Below the pieces are notes generated by a model, which was not told the DNA's origin, made no database searches, and saw nothing but the letters and a program-made list of their open reading frames with translations. The position numbers were made by a program, and so were the translations under genes. A DNA stretch of 64,000 nt from Lepidostoma basale (taxonomy: Eukaryota; Arthropoda; Insecta; Trichoptera; Lepidostomatidae), in assembly GCA_022606425.2 (NCBI GenBank), contig JAHDVF020000010.1, positions 1,860,001 to 1,924,000 on the forward strand, read 5' to 3'. This document shows positions 46,401 to 55,789 of the stretch, piece after piece. How positions within the stretch are numbered: the stretch's first letter is position 1; each line of letters starts with the position of its first letter.

Positions 46401-47809
46401 TAGTTTAAGAGAAAATAAAATAACAAAATCATCTGACATATCTTAGATGAATGTGTGTATGAGAGAGGGTCGATTGAAAATATAAGAAGTTAATGGGGTG
46501 CGAATGAAAGTGATATGAACAAAATAATTAAAGAAACACACAAGTTGGTAAGTTGAAAATGCAGTAGTTGAATGGTAAAAAGGATTACGTTAGCGATGAA
46601 AATGGAATTAGAAATAGTCGTAGACCGAGGAAAACGTGGCACGATCAAATAAATTGAATATTGAATGTCGACCACCTGAGGAGTTAGAGAAATCGACGTG
46701 CGTGCATTACACGATGTATGAATGTTGAGGAATCGAAAGAAATATGTCAGAAAAGAAATGTGTGGCAGTCCATTCTTTCTGCCTACCCCTTCGGGGAGAC
46801 GGCGTGATGGTCAAATAAGCCATATTCAGTGCTTGGGAAATTGCCAACAGGTTTAAAAACAATATTATTATTATATTTGGGTAGTATGTTTTCAGAAGAT
46901 GGGCAAGTTGAGGGAGATATTGAAAGAAGGGTTGGGGCAGGCAACAAAGTGAACGGTGCACTTAAAGTTGTCATCGCAAACAAAAACCTATCCAAAAAAG
47001 CTAAAATGGCAGTGCACAATGGCGTTCTTGTTCTGACCCTTATGTATGGAAGCGAAGCATGGAACTGGCAAAAGAAGGGTGAAAGTTGAATAAATGCAGT
47101 AGAAATGAGATCTCTTAGACGAATGTGTGGATACTCTGTGTATGATAGTGTCGAATGAAAATATTAGAAGTGAATGCGGTGCGAACGATGGTGTTATGAG
47201 CAAAATAATGAAATGATCATTAAGATGGTTTGGACACATGGAAATAATGAATGAAGAAAGAATGGTACAAAAAATATGTGTTAACGATGTAAATGGAACT
47301 AGCAATAGAGGAAGACCGAGGAAAACGTGGTACGATCAAATAAATCAAATATTGAATGTCGGCCACGTGAGGAGTCAGAGAACTTTCCCTCTACAGTCAT
47401 TCCTGATATCATCATTTGAAATTTTTTCGTATATTGTTTTATCACACATACTCGTACGTCTAAGGGATTTCATTTCTACTCTCATTCTTCTTCTGTCAGT
47501 TCTATGCTTCGCTTCCATAAATAAGGATTACCTACATGAAATCGATTTAAAATAACTGTAATGTGTTAACTATAATAACAAGGCATACGTATGTTCTATT
47601 GGAAAAACTGTAATATTATATTGTCAAAGGCATCTTACCTCGTAGGAGTTGTCCCACATCTTGGTCATGTTATATGAGGCATCATTGAGGGCTTGCACGT
47701 AGGCTGCTTGGTCTTCTGCAGAACTTCTATTTTTTACATCGCTTCCCTGCATCTTGAGGCGACCCCATTCCGAAGTGTGGAGGACCAGGGGATTCCGATT
47801 ATGTGACAT
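40257..47809 (-). CDS. CFAP210: CFAP210-like (CCDC173) ciliary coiled-coil protein
   Basis: Probable microtubule inner protein of motile-cilium/sperm-flagellum doublets (role known for CFAP210; orthology inferred). Exons in transcript order: 47809-47639, 46399-46224, 45369-45166, 44334-44214, 43553-43383, 43253-43144, 43038-42895, 41664-41565, 41468-41292, 40421-40257. Phases match at all nine junctions; total 1539 nt, 512 codons plus TAG, against about 550 aa in human from memory. Starts MSHNRNPLVLHTSEWGRLKM. The body is almost all Glu/Lys/Arg-rich single helix of the trichohyalin/plectin-homology type, ending in a Cys-rich HCCKCNE tail. The IEAEKYNFYHTERLADMEAA block and the EW near the start resemble the family. 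Introns hold LINEs, SINEs and a satellite MITE. It converges on Plp. Other TPH proteins (CFAP45, CFAP53) are less likely alternatives. Confidence 0.78.
40466..40630 (+). mobile_element. tRNA-derived SINE, subfamily B, partial
   Basis: Head GGCAAGAGCTACAACTGCCA with B-box-like ATTCGATTCC, then the shared body TCTTTGGTCTGGTGTAGA. 3' truncated. Inside the last CFAP210 intron. Confidence 0.75.
40640..40800 (+). mobile_element. LINE 3' fragment
   Basis: Contains TTGCTGCAAACCAATCCCCTGGATTGAAAG, split here as TTGCTGCAAACCAATCCC plus GGATTGAAAG, as at the 3' end of the LINE at 49287-50204. No open frame. Confidence 0.6.
40980..41175. mobile_element. Snap-back MITE S3
   Basis: AAACACTGTTATAATATCAC / GTGATATCATAACAGTGTTT outer arms, TCTATGAAATTGTCGCGACA and TCATGATAATTTCATAGGAA inner. 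Near-complete palindrome of about 190 bp. Confidence 0.72.
41292..41468 (-). CDS. CFAP210: CFAP210-like exon 9
   Basis: Encodes KEVEDEKARIEAEKYNFYHT and then a helix with LVEECKEHNRPINPLLKVIQ. Acceptor TTTTTTTTAG, donor GTGGGC. Residues 400-458. Confidence 0.83.
41565..41664 (-). CDS. CFAP210: CFAP210-like exon 8
   Basis: Encodes FENSKFTEQFNQLIKEKKMR and NTEEYKQFLLMQR. Acceptor ATTTTCAG, donor GTGAGG. Residues 366-399. Confidence 0.82.
41934..42713 (-). mobile_element. RTE-like LINE copy with 10-bp duplication
   Basis: Flanked by GGCGGTACAT (41924-41933, 42714-42723). The minus strand reads LNINGEYLSHLRFADDIILL (catalytic FADD), HEYVYLGHLLGF, then frameshift, CVLPVMTYGCETWTLPKEAM, AMERSMLGISLRDHIPN and MKWQWASHVCQRVTEWRPRL. 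5'-truncated. In an intron of the CFAP210-like gene, in the same orientation. Confidence 0.92.
42895..43038 (-). CDS. CFAP210: CFAP210-like exon 7
   Basis: Encodes ELEVLNKKKQFAEGIRKDRI and EAIFRAWEIANR. Donor GTTTAA is weak. The last ~30 bases plus intron start are duplicated, inverted, at 46818-46867 in intron 1. Residues 318-366. Confidence 0.8.
43144..43253 (-). CDS. CFAP210: CFAP210-like exon 6
   Basis: Encodes RNAVIRVIKERNPSKEEARL and a Lys/Glu stretch. The acceptor AGACCAG was chosen because the upstream TATAG would put a stop in frame. Donor GTATGT. Residues 282-318. Confidence 0.75.
43383..43553 (-). CDS. CFAP210: CFAP210-like exon 5
   Basis: 57 codons: RLKERRAIEKQGNDAILNRQ and NELEDKLIDIWERTNCKIAN. 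Acceptor GTTACAG, donor GTAGGT. Residues 225-281. Confidence 0.82.
43630..44000 (+). mobile_element. RTE-like LINE fragment, 3'-truncated
   Basis: Reads GSLRWFGHMERMDESRMVKK, GPPRKTWHDQINQSLKGGHI and ACMVRCMNAEDSREVCQD, then is cut before the AYPSG end. It starts with MAIHN joined directly to an unrelated palindrome (AACTTTCAAAGTTT). Antisense in a CFAP210 intron. Confidence 0.82.
44214..44334 (-). CDS. CFAP210: CFAP210-like exon 4
   Basis: Encodes IQHVKSREASKQAQKISEES and NKEMEDLRKFDIEF. Acceptor TTTTTTTAAG, donor GTATGT, phase 0. Residues 184-224. Confidence 0.8.
44452..45148. repeat. MITE expanded into a 17-bp satellite
   Basis: About 35 to 40 head-to-tail copies of a 17-bp unit, ATAAGACGCATCGGACC with ATCA/ACAA variants. 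Outer inverted repeats CCGTATTTTTCGGACCATAA and TTATGGTCTGAAAAATACGG, flanked by TA. The unit itself is part of the terminal repeat. Inside intron 3 of the CFAP210-like gene. Confidence 0.92.
45166..45369 (-). CDS. CFAP210: CFAP210-like exon 3
   Basis: Encodes SALMCSEVLREQETQRKFNA and NSRKVKKESDEWLQDQRDKK. Donor GTCAGT. GC-richer than its surroundings. The satellite MITE ends 16 bp into the next intron. Residues 116-184. Confidence 0.8.
45600..45768 (+). mobile_element. LINE 3' end, 8-bp duplication
   Basis: Flanked by GTTTAAAT (45592-45599, 45769-45776). 169 bp from the NQILKVGHVRSRKNRRACMT-encoding region to GGCGTGTTGGTTTG. One of the shortest 5' truncations here. Confidence 0.85.
45840..46080 (-). 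mobile_element. tRNA-derived SINE, subfamily B
   Basis: On the minus strand: GACGGCAAAAGCTCTGTCAT head, CGGTCCGATTCCC B-box-like, then the SINE body and AGCGATTA end. In intron 2 of the CFAP210-like gene. Confidence 0.78.
46224..46399 (-). CDS. CFAP210: CFAP210-like exon 2, GC donor
   Basis: Encodes RVLQRQEEERQAKKMAEDES and ERKRIEREQMLADARDIFFK. Acceptor AACTAG. Ends GAAAG followed by GCAAGT, a consensus GC-AG intron donor. Residues 58-116. Confidence 0.8.
46480..46817 (+). mobile_element. RTE-like LINE 3' fragment
   Basis: Diverged copy from the GANESDMNKI-encoding region to GACGGCGTGATGGTCAAATA. Broken by stops. Immediately followed by the exon-7 filler and a second LINE. Confidence 0.75.
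46818..46867 (+). repeat. Inverted duplicate of CFAP210 exon 7/intron border
   Basis: Begins AGCCATATTCAGTGCTTGGG and continues through GCCAACAGGTTTAAAAA to AATATT. It matches the transcript-sense sequence of 42922-42878 with about two mismatches. It lies between two LINE fragments. Confidence 0.9.
46868..47385 (+). mobile_element. RTE-like LINE copy
   Basis: Reads LGSMFSEDGQVEGDIERRVG, NKVNGALKVVIANKNLSKKA, YGSEAWNWQKKGES stop, then the C-terminal block to NHILNVGHVRSQ-like residues, 3'-truncated near 47385. In intron 1 of the CFAP210-like gene, antisense to it. Confidence 0.85.
47639..47809 (-). CDS. CFAP210: CFAP210-like exon 1
   Basis: 57 codons from the ATG at 47809; contains AAYVQALNDASYNMTKMWDN. 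Donor GTAAGATG, phase 0. No upstream in-frame ATG of coding character was seen. Confidence 0.82.
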
Positions 47810-48124
47810 TTTAACTGCGAAATTAATAGTTTCCTCTGAACTCTTTGCCCGCTAAGACTGACCTAGGTCAGATTAATAAATCGTGCACATCAGTATCTAC
47901 AATGTGTGTCGATTAATTCTTAGATATACGAGAATACAATATATTTTTGTTATAATGATTTGCTTTGTTTGCGAGCTGTGAACCTGCTTCGTTTTTACCC
48001 TTGTTGTGTAGATAATCTCACTAAGAACCCTCCTCATAACCTAAGAATCTAAAAAACCTGCATTCGAACTATAATGACACACGGAAATGAGTCGATATCT
48101 AACACCATCATAATATAGAGTCTC

Positions 48125-48606
48125 TTAACCTTTTCCTTACGGCTTGGTCAAATACGAAACGTACCGTCAATACGGTGCACATATTTCTAACCATTTTTTT
48201 TGTTAAAAACTTATATTTGAATGAAAAAGAGTTGAATTTATCATAATTTATAATAAAAAAACAGATAATAAAATAACGAAACGTCGAAAATCAAATGCGC
48301 GCGCGACGCAGGACAAACGAATATAGTAGAATGGCGACCGATGGGATACTTCACAGATGTGATTTACCGACAGCGCGCACGTAAACCGTAATTATGACGA
48401 AGTAAAACAGATTAAATTTATTATCTATACAGATTTCTGTAAAGGATAGATGTAGGTAAGTATTGAAGTCATTTGTGATTCCAAATTCTTACAATAGATG
48501 TCACTACGAGTACTGTAAAGTCGCAAAATGATATATCACGGCTACCGATGTTAACCGTTAGGAAATCTTACACGTGATATGACGGCTACCGATGCGAATA
48601 GGTTAA
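48125..48606. mobile_element. TTAA-flanked MITE
   Basis: TTAACCTTTTCCTTACGG and, inverted, TTAACCTATTCGCATCGG; internal CACGGCTACCGATG / GACGGCTACCGATG repeats near the right end. It lies 5' of the CFAP210-like start (about 320 bp upstream). Confidence 0.6.
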
Positions 48607-48950
48607 GAACCATTGAAATGAAGACTCTCCGATCCATTGCGGGAACGACACTCCAAGATAGAGTAGACATTTTGAAATAAAGAAGATCTGCGATGTCGAA
48701 GATGTTGTGCAATTGGGAAAGAATGGGAAGACGTTACTGGAGAGACCATGTGTAGAGAGTGTGTTCTGAAAGAGTGATAAGTAAAGCGGTATATAAAGTA
48801 ACAAACAGGTAATCGTCGCCAATCAATGGACCGCCAGAAAGACCATCCAAAAGATGGCGAGATAGCTGGACATCTAACATACATCCCAAGAATGGGCTTC
48901 GAGAAATAACAGGACACATTCCTAAATAAAGCAGATTAAGAAAAAGTAGA
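48607..48950 (+). mobile_element. RTE-like LINE 3' fragment (family RRRYWRDHV)
   Basis: Reads EMKTLRSIAGTTLQDRVD, then GRRYWRDHV and PPERPSKRWRDSWTSN with stops. Same family as 52435-53275 and 58115-58420. Confidence 0.75.
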
Positions 48951-49229
48951 AGATTTGGTTAAAAATATAGTATTAAAAATGACATTATATTTAAAATCCG
49001 CGGACGAATAATGTCCTGCATAGCTATGACAGATAGAGTAGCGTTTGCTTAGCGGTCTTATAAAATATATAATGTAGTTTAAAAATGAAGTGGTCCTTCG
49101 CATCTTCGAATAATAGAAAGTGCGGGAAATTGACGAGCAATACGTATAATCTGAATAAATTTAGAAGTAAATAAATATAAATACGGGTGCTCAAGCATAA
49201 TTAACAAATTCATATAAAATAACAATTCT

Positions 49230-50255
49230 TCGAGACAAGTCGAAAAAATAAACTCAAAAGTGGAAAAAACAGTGTTTTAATTCATAGAAGCCAGTATAAG
49301 ACAGGGGTAAGACAGGGATGCTCTCTGTCACCTGCTCTTTTTAATGCAGAATGCTATTGACGACTTGAGAGAGAGAATGAGAAGGTGTAAGGATACACGG
49401 GCAAAAGATACACATGATAATGTTTGCTGACGATATTGCTATGGTTGCTGAAAGTGAGGAGGAACTGCAGGAGGCCTTAGCAACTTTGCAAGGCATTCTT
49501 CAAGATAGCTACAACATGAAGATAAATAAAGACAAAACAAAGCTGCTGACTGTAGGCCGAAAGCAACATCAGATGAGAGTAGTGATGTCAGGAGTTCCAC
49601 TAAAGAACACCAAGGAGTTTGTCTACCTCGGGAGCAAAATAACATGGGACGGTCGGTCTAAGAGCGAGGTCGACAGCCGTATACATCAGGCTAGGCTTGC
49701 ATTTAATAAAAGGTCGAAAATAATAGAATCAAATAATATAGATGAATAATCCTCATCAAGACCTATGTATGGAGTATCTTGATGTACGGCTGCGAGACAT
49801 GGTGCCTATCCGAAAGAGATAAACGGAGACTAGAGCCTTTTGAGATGTGGTCATATAGAAGACTATTAGGAATTTCCTGGAGAGACCACATCACGAATGA
49901 GGAAGTTTTTCAAGGAATCGAAGGAGGAAGGCACCTGCTCAGGACCTTGTCCGAAAGGCGTGCAAGATGGATCGGCCATGTAATACGTCAAGAAGGTCTC
50001 TTCCATGCCATAATGGAGGGTATGACCGAGGGGACAAACTCTAAGGGACGCCCACGCCGAGAGTACCTGGAGGACCTGTTGGTGGACGTGCGCTGCTCAT
50101 CATATGCAGATTTCAAAAGAGCTGCACAAGACAGGGAAGAATGGAAGAGAAGAATAGAAGAAATTGCTGCAAACCAATCCCAGGATTGAAACTTTCTAAC
50201 TAACTAATTCATAAAAAAATCGTTATTATGGAATTCCACAGTGTTAACGCCTTAA
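49230..50255. mobile_element. Snap-back MITE S1, split by LINE
   Basis: Left CGAGACAAGTCGAAAAAATA to AACAGTGTTTTAATTCATA; right part AAAAAATCGTTATTATGGAA resumes after the LINE exactly as in uninterrupted copies at 32400 and 63320. Confidence 0.8.
49287..50204 (+). mobile_element. RTE-like LINE copy with 9-bp duplication
   Basis: Flanked by TAATTCATA (49278-49286, 50205-50213). Reads YKTGVRQGCSLSPALFNA, then MIMFADDIAMVAESEEELQE (catalytic FADD), NTKEFVYLGSKITWDGRSKS, stop, MMYGCETWCLSERDKRRLEP, RRLLGISWRDHITNEEV and EDLLVDVRCSSYADFKRAAQ, ending QSQD stop. Tail CTTTCTAACTAAC. Only one or two lesions; relatively young. Confidence 0.93.
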
Positions 50256-50755
50256 GTTTATCTAGAATGATTTAATTTAATATGTAATCATGCCATAACG
50301 TGATTCCTTTCTGCCAAAGTACTAAATTAATAACATGATAGATATAGCCTTAAATTAAACGAAATTCCGCATTGGAAGGCAATGTAATATCAAAAAAACA
50401 TAAAATATAATTTCAAATATAGTATACAAACCGGTTTATTATATTTTACATAAAAAACTAGTTATATTAATACATTTTATAAAAAAATATGAAATATAAC
50501 GTTGTCAGTGCTTGTCGTTGTGAAAATCAACCTACAACACATATCGCCTAGCAACAGTTGCCATTTGAAAAAAACAACTTAATCAAGTAACGGTAACTAA
50601 CTGTAGTATTATATATCGGGTGGTAGTCAAGGTACAGAACGCTTGTCTCCTGATCCAGGTGGCTTGTGTTCAAGCCTGGACACGACCCGATTCCTTGTTC
50701 ACAATAACGAGCTATTTCTGTTCAGTTTGGATGGTAAAAGAAATAATTATAATAT
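50255..50755. other. Intergenic, nothing recognised
   Basis: AT-rich. 50620-50700 has a short open frame but no supporting borders or motifs. Confidence 0.45.
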
Positions 50756-50872
50756 CTTTTTTTTTAATGTATACATATACTTGTATTACAATTAAAATCA
50801 TGAATTGATAACCCGCAATGGGTGAAATCCTGTATTCGTATACAAGTATATGTATACATTAAAAAAAAAAAA
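50756..50872. repeat. Perfect inverted repeat element
   Basis: Arms AATGTATACATATACTTGTA (50766-50785) and its exact complement (50841-50860), extended by T-run and A-run, around GATAACCCGCAATGGGTG. The interior matches 790-830 inverted. Confidence 0.75.
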
Positions 50873-51309
50873 TGTAAACATATCTGGTCCATGTTTGGCA
50901 TATAGATAGGAGTGACATCTCCAGGCGGCTTCTAACAATGCGCTAATGGCGGGGTAGCCATTCACATTGTGTTAAAAGGATGTTCTGCTTAATGCTTAAT
51001 AAACATAAATCTTCATAGATGGCGTTAGTATGTAGATTATATATAGAGTAATCGTAGAGATTAACATATATAATCAAATCTTCATAGATGGCGCATTGAA
51101 ACTGACATGTGAATTCTGGCGTTGGACTTTAACATATACACAACTTCCAAAAATTTGTCAGACATGGTCATAAGAAAGGTGGAATGGGGAATGTTGTAAT
51201 TACATAAAGTGTGCACTTAACCCAACCAATGACAGGTCATAAGTCCTGTAAACACCTTGATCAACCATATTCAGTTTCTAATTTGCATCTTCGTCTCTAT
51301 TGAGATACA
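50873..51309 (+). repeat. Dispersed ~440-bp repeat, copy 3
   Basis: Nearly identical to 905-1348 (starts TGTAAACATATCTGG, ends CTATTGAGATACA). Both copies follow a version of the palindrome element. Confidence 0.72.
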
Positions 51310-51599
51310 ATTAAAATTATAATATCATTAATTTAAATCCTTAAGTCTTTTAAAACATGTATATTTCGGTTTCAACGAATCCAATAATTGTAAATACTCC
51401 CCTACCAATCATATTTTTTTTTTATAAGGGTATAATTAATATAATAAATTTCTGAGGTCTCTACATGAGGGAATAAGGTAGATATTCGTGGCTCTATCCC
51501 ACGCCATTTTTTTTTGGGAATGCTTCGGACCAACTCTCTGCAGCTTCGAAGAGATGGACATCTCGTAACCCAACTAATAAATCGTAACGTAACTTTCTT

Positions 51600-51960
51600 T
51601 AGATTACTCAGGGGATATTTCTAGAACTCGGCCGTGCTGGAGAGTGTTCGGCTTTTTGTTCCTGATAGAAATCTCCGACAGCGACAGCATAGATTGTTTT
51701 ACCTACCGGCCGCCAGAACCAACCTGCATCTGGTGACACCGGTGGGAAGAGCAATTAATCTGATGAACGCGGTCTCCTCGGAGATCGACGTCTTTCATAT
51801 TAGTGATAGTACGTTCAGAAGGCAAATACTCTTGATTTTGGAGAGCATCTTGTCTTCGTAATGTCAAACCATCAGTCATGCGTTTCTGGTAGTGTACTAT
51901 ATAAAATATTTTTTTTCACCTGTTCTCAATAGATGATTTAAACCTAAATTATTTAATGTC
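51600..51960 (+). mobile_element. Jockey/CR1-like LINE 3' end
   Basis: Open frame with MLESVRLFVPDRNLRQRQHR, LFYLPAARTNLHLVTPVGRA and MNAVSSEIDVFHI, the C-terminal tail of a jockey/CR1-type RT, then an untranslated part with CACCTGTTCTCAATAGATGA shared with 17300. Confidence 0.7.
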
Positions 51961-52084
51961 TATTTATGAAACAAACTGATTTGATTTCATTCGAATACCT
52001 TCGTAACATGTCGAGAAAAAACAGTGTGTTTTCTAGAAATTATATTACATTTTATGGGAGTGACATGTATCCCCTTGCTAGAGC

Positions 52085-52410
52085 ATTGTATAATGACTCG
52101 AAAATATAATATTATGAACAAAAATATTATGATAGTATTACTGCGTTGGTTTGGATATATGGAACGTCTGGTGAAGAAATAATGGTTAAACGCGTTAATT
52201 ATGTGATGGAGTCGATGAAGAGTACGTAAAATATGGCATGATCGAATTTATCATATTTTAAATGATCGGCCATGATTTACGGAAGAATCGACGTGGTTGT
52301 GAATCTCGATGTTTGAATGTGGAGGAATCTAGAGAGGTGTGTCAGGATAGAGTAATGTGGGGATCCATTCTCTTTGCCTACGCTTTTGGGGAATCAGAGT
52401 GTTATTGTTT
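52085..52410 (+). mobile_element. LINE 3' remnant, old
   Basis: Strongly diverged copy of the MNKIMKGSLRWFGHMER to SAYPxGE region; ends near TTTTGGGGAATCAGAGTGTT. Many indels. Confidence 0.6.
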
Positions 52411-52434
52411 TTGAATACTGTGTACCTTCTTCTT

Positions 52435-53275
52435 CATCTTTTAATAGATCTGACGATCTGTGACACAGCCATCATGTCTCGTCAGATGATGAGGTCCAGC
52501 TGTCCCTCCATCTCTTAGGCGGTCTTCCAGGTGGGCGGTGTCCAGAGGGGATTTCATAAGCGACTGTATATGCGAGTCTGTCACCACCCATTCGGGCTAC
52601 ATGGTCCCTCCAGTATCTTCTTCTGGATCTACTCCACTGAACGATATCCTCTATTTCGCAAGTTTTTCTTATGTCTGCGTTGCGGACACGATCTCGAAGA
52701 GTTTTTCCAGTAATTGATCTTAGGACCTTCATCTCCGATGTTCTTAGTAGACTCATGGTTCGCACAGTGTCGGCCCGCGTCTCTACAGCGTAGGTCATGA
52801 TAGGTCGCACGGATGTCTTATAAATTCTGATCTTGCTGTCATTATGTCTACAGACCTCTACTTCCAAATATCTGAAACTCATTACTTGCTCCACAACAAT
52901 CAGCTTACATCTTGTAGGTTGCCTAGATATAGTGAGACATTTTGTTTTGCTGACTGATATAGCCATATTTAGCCTTTGTGATACTGTGTGGAATTTGTAC
53001 AACATTCTTTGCAAGTCATCTTCAGACTCTGCTATTAATGCGGCATCGTCTGCATAGCAAATGACGTTCACAGTTTTACTGCCTATTTTATAACCTAGTC
53101 CCAAACCAGCTACCTCTTCTATGATTTCGTCCATAATAAGATTGCACAGAAAGGGGCTCTAATCTCCCTGCCTAATACCATTGCTTACTGTATACCGCGA
53201 AATTGTAATGGGACTTTGAATGGAGTGAATGGAGTGTATCTCTGAAACATTGCGCCTCCGGCATTTGTATAGATA
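52435..53275 (-). mobile_element. RTE-like LINE copy (family RRRYWRDHV), long open frame
   Basis: Minus strand open 220 codons: MDEIIEEVAGLGLGYKIGSK, VICYADDAALIAESEDDLQR (catalytic YADD), RPIMTYAVETRADTVRT, MKVLRSITGKTLRDRVRNAD, WSRSRRRYWRDHVARMGGDR and HRPPGRPPKRWRDSWTSS. Upstream codons (FRGIQ stop) continue it to about 53275. 5'-truncated. Confidence 0.9.
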
Positions 53276-53429
53276 ACATGCTATCGGGTGTAAACGTCCT
53301 ATTTACTGCTTCTCTGTTCAATCATTCACCTTTTTATATATATCCGTAAGTACATAATTAAGTTAGTTCGAATACTAGAGTCTAACAGAGACGAGAAAAT
53401 GACCAAAGTCGTGCGGAGAAAGGCAGATT

Positions 53430-53630
53430 GGCAACAGCTATGACAGCCACACCGAAGGTTCCAGTTTCCATTCCCGGCGATATGGTAGTGTGATTGTCAC
53501 TCTGTCTTTGGTCTGGAGTAGAATTCACGTGATAATAAAATGACGATAGATTAGCTACCTATCACTTGTCACGAGAATCAATATGATAGCTATACCCTTT
53601 ACATCGATTTGGCTTGCGCTAAATTGAGCT
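53430..53630 (+). mobile_element. tRNA-derived SINE, subfamily B
   Basis: GGCAACAGCTATGACAGCCA head, degenerate B-box (TTTCCATTCCC), then the SINE body to ACATCGATTTGGCTTGCGC. Diverged. Confidence 0.72.
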
Positions 53631-53639
53631 GTTTAACAA

Positions 53640-54445
53640 AACAGTAATTACAGTCATCGACCCATGACATCATCGAAGCACGGAGGAAAACTAACTAACC
53701 ATTATTATATTTACATATTAATATAAAAAAAAATCCATGTAAAACCAAAAAACAATCGCGTTTTTAATGCATACTTGTATTTATTAGATAAATTCATATA
53801 TGAATTGCAAATACCTATAGTTTGCAGTTCATATATGAATGTATCAAATGTATCTGCAAATGTAGCCAGCCGCATAACAGGAGTTAAAGATCCTTACATT
53901 ATTTTGTACATAAAACTTTCATTCGCACTACATACATGAGGAGGTTCATGACAAAATATGTTAATATAATATAAATAAATGTGTGGTTTTGTTCACATAT
54001 CGTCAGACTTTCATGGAGCTGTGTCATTAATTTTATTCTGATTGACAACTGCATCGCATTATGGATGCACGCTCAAGTCAATCTGCGTCTCCGGGGTCTA
54101 TGGTGGTGGTGGTGTGTGCGTCTCATTAACATTGACAAAGTGTCATGAGCTTAGCTCGCCAGCGGCGTCCCGTATTATTTTATTATAGTACACTCGTCGG
54201 GTTAACCATTGAAAAAAAAAATTATAAAATCAAAAAAATCACGATAATACGTATAATGCAAACAAAAACCCAAATCTGTCACAATGACATTGGGCGTTTA
54301 GTTCACATTTGCGCCACCGTCAACATACGTTTGTCGCTCTATAGTCATGTCATAACGTTTCGAGTATGCAATAAAGCACCCGCAGTGTAGTTCATACTCA
54401 TAAAACATTGTCGGTAATTTTATTTTACTGTGAATAAGTGTCTAT
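53640..54445. other. Intergenic, mostly unassigned
   Basis: Contains a T1-MITE end (about 53855-53900, GCAAATGTAGCC to GAGTTAA) and AT-rich DNA; no gene. 54020-54420 may be the 5' part of the Tigger-like element that follows. Confidence 0.4.
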
Positions 54446-54449
54446 AATA

Positions 54450-54582
54450 ATGGGTAAACGCAAACGAGTTGTGCTTTCAATTGAAAAAAATCTCGAAATA
54501 ATTCAAAAGTTTGAAAATGGTACAACCGTTAAATATTTATTGAATCAATATAATGCAGGTGATCAAACTATACGGGACATCA
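54450..54582 (+). pseudogene. Tigger/Jerky-like transposase N-terminus
   Basis: ATG opens MGKRKRVVLSIEKNLEIIQK then FENGTTVKYLLNQYNAGDQT-IRDI, a CENP-B N-terminal helix-turn-helix of a Tigger/Jerky-type transposase. The frame is cut by a LINE fragment at about 54590 and the rest is absent. Confidence 0.75.
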
Positions 54583-54589
54583 CTGTATC

Positions 54590-54830
54590 GTATATATTTT
54601 TATTTATTATTTTCTTCTTCTTTCGCCTAGCCATCTCCCGTTATTTGGGGTCGGCCCTCCTAATACGGCTCCGCCAAGTCTCGCGATCCATGGTCATCTG
54701 GCTGTCCAGTCCCAGCGTCTTCAGGTCGTTCTTAACTGTCGTTCCATCTTCTAGTTGCAGGGCCTTGTGACTCCTGCTCACATGACCGTAGCACCGCAGA
54801 CGACGTTCCCTAGCCTTTTTCGCTAGGGAA
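54590..54830 (-). mobile_element. LINE 3' fragment inside Tigger remnant
   Basis: The minus strand reads RLRCYGHVSRSHKALQLEDG, TTVKNDLKTLGLDSQMTMDR and ETWRSRIRRADP, the end of a LINE ORF with the RxRRADP motif. 3' end rich in GAA. Confidence 0.72.
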
Positions 54831-55789
54831 ATTTATATATTTTTATTTATTTAAAAAAATGATATTCAGATATGCCATCAATAATTTGACAAATGTCACT
54901 ACTTTTATTAACGGAGAACCTTCACACAAAAACCGAAATTAAGTGCAGAATTGAAATTATGCAGCTGACTTCATTTGCAGTAAAAACAATGTCTCGAACT
55001 GCGTTTGGGTACATTTACAGCTCAGACAGATCATCTAATTAAGATTATAAACGTAGTTCGCATGCTTTCGAATCTATAGATACATGTTTTAACAGTTACC
55101 CTTTTAACCAACAATAAATTTAACGATTTTTATATAAGGATCAAAGAGACATTTAAAAAATGCGCTTTGTGGTAGGTAGATAACATATTTATTTTGGAAT
55201 AAAAGTAAATATTAAATATTATGATTATTTATAAATTAAAAAAAAATATATGTTTGTACTGATATATTCGATCATGATGTTTCAAATAGTTCACGAGTCG
55301 CCCTCTTCCGCTTGGCATCCAAGTCCCAAGAGTTCGCGGGCCACCACCCACGCGTCGCACACTGTACCATATCTTGTATTCAAATCACTTCAATATTATA
55401 ACATATTTCATCCAATCCCTTTAAAAACATATGATCACATATTCGTACAGCCTTTAAGATCTCAGATGTTTGATTGATTAAAATGGTGAACTCAAAGTTA
55501 AGGAAATTAATTAAAAACATGAATGTTTTAAAAATTAGAAACAATATAAAATAAACTAATGAAATTTCATTAATAAAAACAACATATTTTAATAATAATA
55601 AAATACAGAAAAAAAAACAATTTATGATGAATGTGAACAAATTATGAATATATACTTAAAGTTTTTTTTTTTAAAGTTTTTTCGTTTGTATGAAGAATTT
55701 TGACAGGTGTAAAAATAATTTTTTCATTTGTTCCAATGACAATTTGAATAATTTCTTCAATATTATTTTTAAGTTCTTGCTGGTTAAGT

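Noticed and set aside
52472..53134. 220-codon ORF as a host gene
   Set aside because: It contains the YADD reverse-transcriptase motif and matches LINE copies at 48607 and 58115.
54145..54390. ORF upstream of the Tigger-like fragment as a gene
   Set aside because: Composition is noncoding and it is not in frame with the transposase start.
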